Positions 34,301-45,202 of a stretch of DNA of 64,000 nucleotides are shown here, one piece after another (the stretch's first letter is position 1; each line of letters starts with the position of its first letter). The DNA comes from Caenorhabditis elegans. Taxonomy: Eukaryota; Nematoda; Chromadorea; Rhabditida; Rhabditidae. The notes below the pieces were generated by a model. That model was not told where the DNA came from, made no database searches, and was given only the letters and a program-made list of their open reading frames with translations. A program made the position numbers and the translations under genes. The stretch is from NCBI RefSeq assembly GCF_000002985.6, contig NC_003284.9, forward strand, positions 12,152,001 to 12,216,000, written 5' to 3'.

Positions 34301-37300
34301 CAGTTGTAATATTGGCTCCTGGCACCAGGGTCATGTGCACCGGAATAGAATGCGAAGTCTCCCACTGTGACTTTTTTTTTTGGAAAAAAACGAAAGAAAA
34401 AAGGTTCCTCGTGATGAATGGGATGCGAAATGGGAATGATGATCAACTGCCATCGAAGATCAGCGTTACAGAAATTAAAAAAGAGAAAAGTGAGAATCGA
34501 GGGAGAAATCATTGAAGGGAGTCTGACCGAAAACTTTGAATTTCGTAGAGTATTTCAATTAATAAAAATGTATTGAAAAGGTTTATGAAGACAATAATAA
34601 TTATATAAGAGCAAGTGAATAATCATAGTTTATTTAGTGAATTTTTAAAATGCAAGTAACTCAATGATAAAAGCTCGAAAAACAACTTTAATATGGAAAG
34701 TAAAGAAATAAATGAATATAAACTAACTTCCAGCTGTTGCTAGAAAGAGAAGCTGGCGAAAATTCAAAGTTAACCATATTTTTATTGAATTTTTGAACAG
34801 CAATATAAATTTTCGAGACAATTCTACGAAGTCTGATTTTGAAATTATCCAATAAAAAATTAACAGAGAATGTGATCGTTAAATACCTTGAGAAATATAT
34901 AAAAATTGGAAAAGCTTTACTGGAAAACATAAATCATATACAAATCATTCTTAAGACACAAGTCAGGAAATACTCAATGTCAATTTTAAAACTAGAATTC
35001 ATAAATTATGTATGTCATATTTACCCAGAAATGTCAATTTTTTACGAAAACAAAACAAAATCTGAGTTTGCTTTTCTCAAAACCGAACAAAATTTATTAC
35101 TTGCCCAAAAATAAACTTGGTTTTTGCTCTCACTGTCGTGTTATCTTCCAAAAAATATTGTTGATGTAAGGGAACAGCAATCGTGCTCAATCAGACTCTG
35201 AAAACGTTGACAGAGAAATTTATTGGTTTTGAATCAAAAAAGACAGGTGAACTGAAGATGTAAGAATATGTGATTTAATAACTAATTTGCATTATTTAAG
35301 AGGGAAGGGAGGTTTATCTCTTTTCAATAAACACCATCACTTTTATATCAATAAAACATTACGATATTTTTCAAATCATAAAATTCTAGTTTTTAAATGT
35401 TACGTTTTCATTATTCCGGTGTGCGTTCACTCACGTATATTCAATTTATTCCGTTTTTTTTTTTGAAATCAAATTTTTTCGAGATGCATTTATGTTGGAG
35501 ATGATATTCCACTCTACAAAATGTTTTGTGTATTGGTCTTATCCAAAAGTTTAATTTTAATCACCAATTGTCATGTTTAAATGGTCGCAGCAGTCATAAA
35601 AACTCCACTTTCTTAAGTGTTTCATTTGCAATTATCCTCCTCCATTAAACCTACTTCAATCCAATGCCCCTTCATTCAATCAAAAGACCAATCAAATGCA
35701 AAGATCAAGCACTGCGCCAGGGGAGTTTCTTAAGCCTCTACCTGACACACTAACTATTCTTTGACCGGCGACAACTTCTACAAACAGTGTCGCCCTCTTG
35801 AACTCACACTACGCGACGCCGGGTAGTTGGGAGCAAGAAAACCAATATGTTACGTGAAACCGCGAGAAGTTGAGCCTCGCAGCCTTCTCCTTTTCAAACA
35901 TAGACTTCAAAGGTGTCAAATATTTGTTCTTCAAGTTCCACCATTTTTTTCCTCGTTTGTTGACAATACTGAAATGTAACCGGCAAGAATGTATTTGGAA
36001 TGAGGGATTCTAAAAAATAAGTCAAATGTTATATAACACTACAAAAACTGAAAGCATACTTTGCAGCTAAACTTCAATTTTATCTAGAAATTTGTTTTTT
36101 TTTCAAGACGAATATAAAATATTTCTAAAAAAATGTAACTTAAGATATCATTTTTTTTAATTGTATTTTTGATAAAAGAAAAATAATACTTGTTTTCCAA
36201 GAAGAATGTAAACTATTTTTTTAAACATAGCTTCAAAATTCATGCCTATCTGTTATTTCAAAAAATGTTTTTAAAAATATACAAAAAAATATGTTGAAAA
36301 ACTAGATCTTTGATCTCATATCTACCCATGTCTTATTATTCATCTCCAAATTCAGTTCTCATTAATGTATTCCGGCCAACTTTAGAATGTATATATTAAT
36401 TATAAACGCCAAAGAGTTCAAGTGTAATTCTGACTAGAGACTATGTACTCGGTGCAGATGTACCCGTTGTCAAATGCGTCAATCATCAGCCTCTTCAGCA
36501 AGCATCCTCAGGTTAGCAAGGTTGACAAGTGAACTGGCAATAAATTATATATGGCTTAAAATCCTCCGTAGTAACTGGCAAATAGCCTTATTGTTGAGTA
36601 ATACTAGCGGCCTGCATATTCTTCTCCACTTCCCGTGACCACCTGGACAAATAGTCTAATGTTCTTTGCTCACGAGTCTGACAGTCTTATCAATTATGCA
36701 CAGTGTGGGGTGCGTTTGTAATAATTTCCGTATGTAGGTTGCTCGAGTACTGTTTTATTGGTGTTTTCTCAACGTTTAGTTGGCAACAAATGATGCATAT
36801 AAAAATGCTAGAAGGGGGCTCTTTAGCCGCCATTAAAAAAACATCAACAAATCAGCCGAAACAGATGTGCGCATACAGTAGGAAAAGGCCGCCACATCAA
36901 AAGGTGGCCTTCTTTTCGTTCCGCCATCTTGATTGAGCGATGGAGACGAATTAATGAAAAGAGAGGAAAGAAATCGTCTATTTCCATATGCCACAGACTG
37001 TTGATTGTTTGTTTGTTTGTTGCCTGATCGCCACATTTTGAATTTATTGATCTTAGAAAATATCAATGATCCTTTCAAATGTTTGCGGCTTGTTTGAAAT
37101 TGGGGAAAAAGTAAGAAAATGGTACAACTTTTGAATTTTCAGAAAACATAATTTGAGTAGATAAAGGTTTTGAAAACACAAAATTGGGCAGTTTCAAAGT
37201 CAAACGTTAATTAATAATTACATTTTTTGCATCTTTGTGAATTTTGAAGTGAGCAAAAAGTGTAACTTAATTAATATGTTATTTTTACAACTAACAATTA

Positions 37301-37823
37301 TAAATTTAAATTCTAGCATTTCTTTAAAAGTTTTTCAAAAATGCAAAATTTCGTTTGTTATTTTCACTGTATCTAAATCAAAATGATTTTCATTGTTTGT
37401 GTCATGAGATTTACCAATTCAGTCAAAGTTGTTGGAAAAACAATTCGCAAGGTCTAGGTCATTTGGATCGTGGGTTTTGTAGAAAAGAAATGCGATACAA
37501 ATATATATTCGAGACGGGAGGGGGGGAATAAAACAAGGGATATTGTTTCGGTTAGGAGAAAGAACATTGCAGACGGGGAAACGTTAGAGACAATTTATGC
37601 ATCTTTTCAAGTTGGATAAACGACCAGTCCCGGTGTTGGAGAACCTTATTTTATGGCCAACAGCGGGTCTGGAGAACGACGTACAAATTGTCGGCGGTAT
37701 CCTTTTCTACTCTGGAACAGCCACTAAAATTATTTCTCATTGCTAGAAGGGGCTATTCATTTTTGTTTTAAACTGAAATTAGGGAAAGTTTGAAATCAAA
37801 AGCTACAAAAAAAAACAAAAGAA
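31391..37823. other. Gene-poor region with several coding-like fragments
   Basis: No complete gene can be supported. Coding-like pieces lie near 31.4-31.8 kb, 33.9-34.5 kb, 36.5-36.7 kb and 37.6-37.7 kb (see findings). I could not join them into one model. The DNA between them is AT-rich. A 16-bp tandem duplication, AAAGACGAGTTTATTT, lies at about 33698-33729. Confidence 0.4.
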
Positions 37824-38279
37824 TACCGTATTTCCCCTTTTAGTAAGTCATGCAAAACTAATTTTCGGACACCTAATTTGATGCAAAACTAATGGAGGTG
37901 CAAAACTAATAGAGGGTGCAAAACTAATTTTCGAACATTTTTTTCTCATGTTTTCCATTAAGTTATGACATAATATCATCAATTTCAATAACAACTTATG
38001 AACCAAAATGGACGAATTTTACGATGCATACGCAAAAATTGCCCGAGTTGTACTCCTATTTTGCCTATTTTGACTTGTTATACCAAGTCTGTAAGAGTTT
38101 TCCTAATTTTTAGAACGATTTTATAATGCAAATTTTGAATTTCTAAACATAGGGAACAAATGATGGGGTGCAAAACTATTAGAGGTGCAAAACTAATAGA
38201 GGGTGCAAAACTAATTTTCGATTAGTGATTTTAGATGCAAAACTAATAGAGGTGCCTAATTAATAGAGGAAATACGGTA
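37824..38279. mobile_element. 456-bp non-autonomous element with terminal inverted repeats and internal units
   Basis: It begins TACCGTATTTCCCCTTTTA and ends in the near-complement of TACCGTATTTCCTCTATTA (17 of 19 bases alike). Both ends carry TA, as in Tc/mariner-type insertions. Internally, copies of GTGCAAAACTAATAGAGG and GTGCAAAACTAATTTTCG are clustered near both ends (about 37850-37940 and 38165-38270) around an AT-rich centre. No open frame. A decayed relative of the internal units lies in each arm of the giant palindrome. Confidence 0.75.
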
Positions 38280-38992
38280 AGTGTGAGCCAACAAGGTTCA
38301 ATTATTAATGCAAACTTTTCCACTGAAACATTTTTACAGATGGTTCGAAAATTATGTTCTAGTAAAAGCGCCAAAGGAATTCCCTTTTTCAAAAAAATAA
38401 AAACACAATTCTAGAAAAGGTAAACACAAAATTCTATTTCTGACTGGTTCCGAATGGTTAATCTCTGAACTTTGAAATAATAGTTATGATGTCACACGAA
38501 ACAGTAATGAACAAAATGACAATATTTACATAGGTATAATCTAAGGAATAAAATTCAACTGTTTAAGATTTACTCCAAAATATTGTTGAGAATGACGTAT
38601 AACATAAAAATGATTCTGAAATCTAAAGTTTTAGGGTCAGTTTTAATCATGATATTGAAAATTTTAAAGATTTGCAATTTTACAATTAAATTTTTTTAAA
38701 ACTTTCAATAATCTATTCTGATAGGATGAAAAGTTACAGTACAACTTTAGAAAACATACAAATGTAAATTTTTCAATACAAAAATTTTTTGTTAAATTGC
38801 TCTATTTTAGTTAAAGTTTTAACAAGTACAACAAATTTTCTGCACCTATGGAAGTTGTACAAGAATATTCTACTTTAGACATCTTGGAATTGCTCATAAA
38901 ATGAAAACTTTCACTAGTTGCAAGTTAAAAATTGTCTGTTGTTTCACATCTTTTGGTATTTTTACCAGTTATCATTTTACAACAAATCAAAC
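38280..38992. other. AT-rich spacer before the giant palindrome
   Basis: No gene or repeat recognised. Confidence 0.5.
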
Positions 38993-39523
38993 GATCGTAG
39001 TTTACGAAAAAAAACTGTTTCAAGCTATTTTGTAATACTCTTTTTTGATTTTTTAAGATTAAAATTACTTTAAAAAGAATTACGTATAAATTATGTCACA
39101 AATTAATCAAGTATGTTTCATACAATTTGAGTGCCGTGACACTTTTATTGCCATCAAAATCCTTTTTATTGAAAATAACTCTTTGTATTAATCCGTTCTA
39201 CAGTAGTCATAAAGAGTTTGTTTTTGAGCGGAGTATCCGACCTAATTGTTTTTTTTTTCAATAAATCTTGAATGTAAGAAGTTATGTATTTTTGCTTTTG
39301 CAACAACCTTCACTTTGAAGAGAACTGAAATTTTTAAACATTTTTTTACAGTTTTACTGTCGTATTTAGTTACATTATCATTATAGAAGTCAACCAATTT
39401 CAAAGTCTACACTAAAACTTCGGTTTTTTTTTCATGAAAATCTGTTTCATCGGTATATAGTAATGGTTTTGTGCTTCACTGTTAATCCAATTTTGATGTT
39501 AAGTTTAATCTCAAAAGAAGTGC

Positions 39524-39595
39524 AAAGATCAGTAACAAAATAGGTGTTGACTAAAGATAAATATTCCGATTATTGCCTTGATAACCGTTTTGCGG
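39524..39595 (-). repeat. 72-bp motif, copy in left arm (inverted)
   Basis: Mirror of the motif at 43602-43673; it is homologous to the motif in both copies of the 334-bp direct repeat. Confidence 0.6.
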
Positions 39596-40540
39596 GTTCT
39601 ATCGCGACATATTCCTGTTTGCCAATCGTCTATCGCCGGCGCTCTCACTCCACACAGACTGTTACATATTTATCATATTATTGTTTGTCGTTGGATCATT
39701 ATCTTCAATACAAGACAGCAGACAGTTCGGTGCGCGGAGAGCATTGATGACAATGACGTGTGCTTATTTTTCTTTATTTTCCTCATTTCTCTCGATTGTC
39801 TCAACTGAAAAACTGTGCGGAGGTGACCGGGCACGCAGCGGGGGATGAGACGGAAGAATAGAAGAGACGGGAGGGGAGAAGAAATACAGCCGGGAGAGGG
39901 TCATTCGAGGTTAAGATGACGCTATTTACATTGCCTGGTGACAGCAAGAAGCCCATCTGGCAGGTCAACTTTTTATGAGAGAGGGAAGAGAGAACACCCG
40001 GCAGTGATAATTCATGATGTCATATGGGACCAATTCATGGTTCAAGAGGTTTTTTTTTATGAGAGGGGGAGGAAGGGTTACAAATTAGGATGAGCACTGA
40101 GGCTTTTTCTGGGGATCTACCTAAGCATCTGAAACAAAACGTTTTATCAGTGGAAAAATTACAATATCCGGTAGGTTTCTCCTAAAATTGCAACATTATT
40201 TTTGAAAAATAATTGAAAATTAAAATTTTTTAATGAAATGCGTTTCACTCTGGATTTTTTCCAAAAAACACTTTGGACAGGGAAATTCCAAAACCTGGAA
40301 ACTCGAATTTTTTACCATTCAAACATATTGCAATTTCTTAGTACATACCAGCTATCTTCCTTCTTTAAATTCTCTAATTTTTATTGAAACTTTTTAGTTT
40401 TTGAATTTTTAAATACATTCTTTAATTTTTTTTCTAAATTCAAAGTTTGAATGTGAATATGGAAGCATATGTATCTTAGAGTTTCGATCGGCATGAAATA
40501 ATGATTATGGCAAAGAACAGATTTTTTTCCAACGCTATTC

Positions 40541-40640
40541 GAAAATTAATCCTGCATCTCCTAATAGTTTTGCAGTCATTATTAATCTTGCACTCCTACA
40601 AACTGTTTGAAAATTAGTCTTCCATATCAAATTTAGGTAC
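40541..40640 (-). repeat. Decayed fragment related to the 37824-38279 element, left arm
   Basis: Reads GAAAATTAATCCTGCATC, then CTAATAGTTTTGCA and GAAAATTAGTCTTCC. These are degenerate versions, in reverse orientation, of the GTGCAAAACTAATAGAGG and GCAAAACTAATTTTCG units of the 37824-38279 element. Confidence 0.55.
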
Positions 40641-42556
40641 TTGTGTAGTGTTCCTGCCTCTAGAAATTATAATTTGATCAAGAAATTTAGAAATTATAAT
40701 TCAATCAAATAGTGTAATTTTTTATTTATTTTCAGGCTTAATTAAATTATAATTTTAAAAATATATCTTTGTTCTTTAAACTTTCAGAATCTAACAAATT
40801 ATTACCAATTATTTGTTAATACTGTCAATAAATCAACATCATCTTTAAAACTCAATTGATCGCTTGACGATCGCTTCAACATCAGTTGTTTTTTACAGTC
40901 TGTCATCATTCTTATCATGTTCTGCTATCTTTCTGACGTTAAGCTCCAAGTAGTTTCACCGAAGTAATTTTACACTCTAACATCCACCGATAGGCCAATA
41001 TTTTGAGGGGAAATGAGATTTGGTGGATTGATAGGTGGTGAAGGGAGAAGTTGCCGAAATCTTTTCTGATGATAATGGGATTGGCTATAGTGAAAAGTCG
41101 ATTAAGTGGACGATTGATTGCTTACTGGATTGGGCACACAGATTGCACATTTAAGTTTGGAAACTACTCGGGGATCTGTTGATATGTAGTCAAAGTTGTA
41201 GCCTAGCATTCAGTAAAAGATCACTTCAAAAGTTGATAGTCGCTATTTGTAACGATGAGTTTTGAGTTTTGATTTTGTAACACACAGTTGTCAAAGTTCA
41301 TCCTCCTTGTAATCTGATCTCACATAGCTTTTATCCACAGATTACAACATTTACGACTGCAACTTGTCATTAACACACTAGCTATACTGTGGTGTGAAAC
41401 TTGCAGTTGCTTCCTAAAAAACATATGAAGCAAACCACGAAGAGGGGCTGAAAAAATTGTAAGGTTTGCTGAGAAACACACAAAAGTCAAATTCTTATTG
41501 GCATGATTAAGTTTTTGGAAAAGATTCTTTTGGGAAGAGGCATAGTTTTGTAATTCTCACTTCACAAGTAACAATGTAAGTCAAAACTTAGACCAAAACT
41601 AAACATTTTGGTTTTCGGCATTTCGGTTAAAGCATTTCTGTTATATTAGTTTTTGAATTCAAAGTTCATTTAATGTCACCAAAAACTTAATCATGCCAAT
41701 AAGAATTTGACTTTTGTGTGTTTCTCAGCAAACCTTACAATTTTTTCAGCCCCTCTTCGTGGTTTGCTTCATATGTTTTTTAGGAAGCAACTGCAAGTTT
41801 CACACCACAGTATAGCTAGTGTGTTAATGACAAGTTGCAGTCGTAAATGTTGTAATCTGTGGATAAAAGCTATGTGAGATCAGATTACAAGGAGGATGAA
41901 CTTTGACAACTGTGTGTTACAAAATCAAAACTCAAAACTCATCGTTACAAATAGCGACTATCAACTTTTGAAGTGATCTTTTACTGAATGCTAGGCTACA
42001 ACTTTGACTACATATCAACAGATCCCCGAGTAGTTTCCAAACTTAAATGTGCAATCTGTGTGCCCAATCCAGTAAGCAATCAATCGTCCACTTAATCGAC
42101 TTTTCACTATAGCCAATCCCATTATCATCAGAAAAGATTTCGGCAACTTCTCCCTTCACCACCTATCAATCCACCAAATCTCATTTCCCCTCAAAATATT
42201 GGCCTATCGGTGGATGTTAGAGTGTAAAATTACTTCGGTGAAACTACTTGGAGCTTAACGTCAGAAAGATAGCAGAACATGATAAGAATGATGACAGACT
42301 GTAAAAAACAACTGATGTTGAAGCGATCGTCAAGCGATCAATTGAGTTTTAAAGATGATGTTGATTTATTGACAGTATTAACAAATAATTGGTAATAATT
42401 TGTTAGATTCTGAAAGTTTAAAGAACAAAGATATATTTTTAAAATTATAATTTAATTAAGCCTGAAAATAAATAAAAAATTACACTATTTGATTGAATTA
42501 TAATTTCTAAATTTCTTGATCAAATTATAATTTCTAGAGGCAGGAACACTACACAA

Positions 42557-42656
42557 GTACCTAAATTTGATATGGAAGACTAATTTTCAAACAGTTTGTA
42601 GGAGTGCAAGATTAATAATGACTGCAAAACTATTAGGAGATGCAGGATTAATTTTC
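42557..42656 (+). repeat. Decayed fragment related to the 37824-38279 element, right arm
   Basis: Mirror image of the left-arm fragment, in the same orientation as the intact element. It was carried along by the inverted duplication and did not insert separately. Confidence 0.55.
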
Positions 42657-43601
42657 GAATAGCGTTGGAAAAAAATCTGTTCTTTGCCATAATCATTATT
42701 TCATGCCGATCGAAACTCTAAGATACATATGCTTCCATATTCACATTCAAACTTTGAATTTAGAAAAAAAATTAAAGAATGTATTTAAAAATTCAAAAAC
42801 TAAAAAGTTTCAATAAAAATTAGAGAATTTAAAGAAGGAAGATAGCTGGTATGTACTAAGAAATTGCAATATGTTTGAATGGTAAAAAATTCGAGTTTCC
42901 AGGTTTTGGAATTTCCCTGTCCAAAGTGTTTTTTGGAAAAAATCCAGAGTGAAACGCATTTCATTAAAAAATTTTAATTTTCAATTATTTTTCAAAAATA
43001 ATGTTGCAATTTTAGGAGAAACCTACCGGATATTGTAATTTTTCCACTGATAAAACGTTTTGTTTCAGATGCTTAGGTAGATCCCCAGAAAAAGCCTCAG
43101 TGCTCATCCTAATTTGTAACCCTTCCTCCCCCTCTCATAAAAAAAAACCTCTTGAACCATGAATTGGTCCCATATGACATCATGAATTATCACTGCCGGG
43201 TGTTCTCTCTTCCCTCTCTCATAAAAAGTTGACCTGCCAGATGGGCTTCTTGCTGTCACCAGGCAATGTAAATAGCGTCATCTTAACCTCGAATGACCCT
43301 CTCCCGGCTGTATTTCTTCTCCCCTCCCGTCTCTTCTATTCTTCCGTCTCATCCCCCGCTGCGTGCCCGGTCACCTCCGCACAGTTTTTCAGTTGAGACA
43401 ATCGAGAGAAATGAGGAAAATAAAGAAAAATAAGCACACGTCATTGTCATCAATGCTCTCCGCGCACCGAACTGTCTGCTGTCTTGTATTGAAGATAATG
43501 ATCCAACGACAAACAATAATATGATAAATATGTAACAGTCTGTGTGGAGTGAGAGCGCCGGCGATAGACGATTGGCAAACAGGAATATGTCGCGATAGAA
43601 C

Positions 43602-43673
43602 CCGCAAAACGGTTATCAAGGCAATAATCGGAATATTTATCTTTAGTCAACACCTATTTTGTTACTGATCTTT
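43602..43673 (+). repeat. 72-bp motif, copy in right arm
   Basis: CCGCAAAACGGTTATCAA, then TTTATCTTTAGTCAACAC and TTTGTTACTGATCTTT. It aligns with 44393-44464 and 47313-47384 with a few substitutions and small gaps. Confidence 0.6.
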
Positions 43674-44200
43674 GCACTTCTTTTGAGATTAAACTTAACA
43701 TCAAAATTGGATTAACAGTGAAGCACAAAACCATTACTATATACCGATGAAACAGATTTTCATGAAAAAAAAACCGAAGTTTTAGTGTAGACTTTGAAAT
43801 TGGTTGACTTCTATAATGATAATGTAACTAAATACGACAGTAAAACTGTAAAAAAATGTTTAAAAATTTCAGTTCTCTTCAAAGTGAAGGTTGTTGCAAA
43901 AGCAAAAATACATAACTTCTTACATTCAAGATTTATTGAAAAAAAAAACAATTAGGTCGGATACTCCGCTCAAAAACAAACTCTTTATGACTACTGTAGA
44001 ACGGATTAATACAAAGAGTTATTTTCAATAAAAAGGATTTTGATGGCAATAAAAGTGTCACGGCACTCAAATTGTATGAAACATACTTGATTAATTTGTG
44101 ACATAATTTATACGTAATTCTTTTTAAAGTAATTTTAATCTTAAAAAATCAAAAAAGAGTATTACAAAATAGCTTGAAACAGTTTTTTTTCGTAAACTAC

Positions 44201-44534
44201 GATCATAATTTTTATTCATGTTTCCAAATGTATACTTTTTATATAACATTTTAGTGTTTCAGAGTTACACAATTTTTTAATATTTCAATATTTCACAATA
44301 AAAAAATTAGTTACAAAGAGGTACAAAATTATCTGCATTCCAGCAAATTGGTCCCTAGCAATGCTAATCGGGTTATAAGTGATCTCAATTTTCCGCCAAA
44401 CCGTTGTCAATATAGAATTCGCTGTTTATCTTAGACCCACTCATATTTCGTTACTGATCTTTTCCACATTGTTGGTGGGTGATTCACAGCTCAGATGAAG
44501 ATTGTATGCAAATAATTGAAGTAAAAAAATAAAA
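44201..44534 (+). repeat. 334-bp direct repeat, copy 1
   Basis: Identical to 47121-47454 (offset 2,920) by line-by-line comparison. It starts GATCATAATTTTTATTCATG and ends in an AAATAAAA stretch. Its first four bases, GATC, are also the last four of the giant palindrome. No coding capacity, and no TG...CA ends as an LTR would have. Confidence 0.95.
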
Positions 44535-44968
44535 CCGAAATATTCTATAAAATAATGCGAGAGAGGTTAGTTCACAGATTTTGATTAAATTGTTTAAATG
44601 TGACGTACGAACAGTAGAGAAAGAAAAAATAAACACATTTCGACAGTTCTCAAATTATTTTGAAATATTTTATGAAATTTGAAAGAATTACACTAATTTC
44701 AGCCGAAATCTCAAATTTTGCCAAATTTTCCGTGTCGCAGCCGTCCGAAGTTGACTTATGTTTATATATTATATTTTGGTAGTTCATCTGATATTTCTTC
44801 GTTGATTAAGAAACTTAAAAATTTGAAAAGGTTCATTACGAAATTCGTTCATTTGAGCACATTTTCGGCTCCATACGTTCATAATCATCCGAAACGTTAG
44901 TCATTTTTTGAAAACCATTTATGTGATGATAAAATGGTGCAATATCGTAATGAAACTTTAACAAATCT
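44535..44968. other. AT-rich spacer with a dispersed-repeat fragment
   Basis: At 44831-44896 the sequence TTACGAAATTCGTTCATTTG matches 63111-63130 nearly exactly, with further similarity downstream. It is a fragment of a dispersed repeat. No gene. Confidence 0.5.
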
Positions 44969-45202
44969 TGGAAATTTTTTCATTTCGAGTCAAAAAGAGG
45001 TGGAAACTGAGTTCGCGCTTATTTTCAAGAAATCTAAAGCACTGTCGCATTTTCAAATTTTTACAATGTTGAACTATGAATATTTCATGCATAATTGAAA
45101 CATAAAACTGGAAGAATAATTTTTGTATCGATGAATTCTAGTATTCTAATAAGTGAAAATTAAGTATTCACCTCTTTTTGACTCGAAATAAAAAAATTTC
45201 CA
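44969..45202. mobile_element. 234-bp hairpin-type element with 34-bp inverted ends
   Basis: Ends at 44969-45002 and 45169-45202 are inverted copies with one mismatch. The right copy contains CACCTCTTTTTGACTCGAAA. There is no open frame. No target duplication is clear, so a MITE is likely but unproven. Confidence 0.55.

Larger units (their letters stand above)
38993..44204. repeat. Giant inverted repeat: 2,526-bp arms, 160-bp loop
   Basis: Left arm 38993-41518 and right arm 41679-44204 are reverse complements. Paired positions sum to 83197 both at the outer ends and at the loop border, so there is no net insertion or deletion. Every stretch I compared by eye matched exactly, including homopolymer lengths. 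The loop is 41519-41678. Each arm carries a GC-rich segment (39780-40010 and mirror) and a fragment related to the 37824-38279 element. The 60-76-residue open frames appear as mirror pairs and lack family features. I see no gene inside. Confidence 0.95.

Noticed and set aside
35712-35727. GCGCCAGGGGAG as a dosage-compensation (MEX-type) motif
   Set aside because: It differs from the TCGCGCAGGGAG consensus by insertions, so it is not a credible recruitment site by eye.
39544-39808. Paired open frames of 67 and 76 residues in the palindrome arms
   Set aside because: They occur as identical mirror copies only because of the inverted repeat. The longer one has no ATG, and neither has a family feature.
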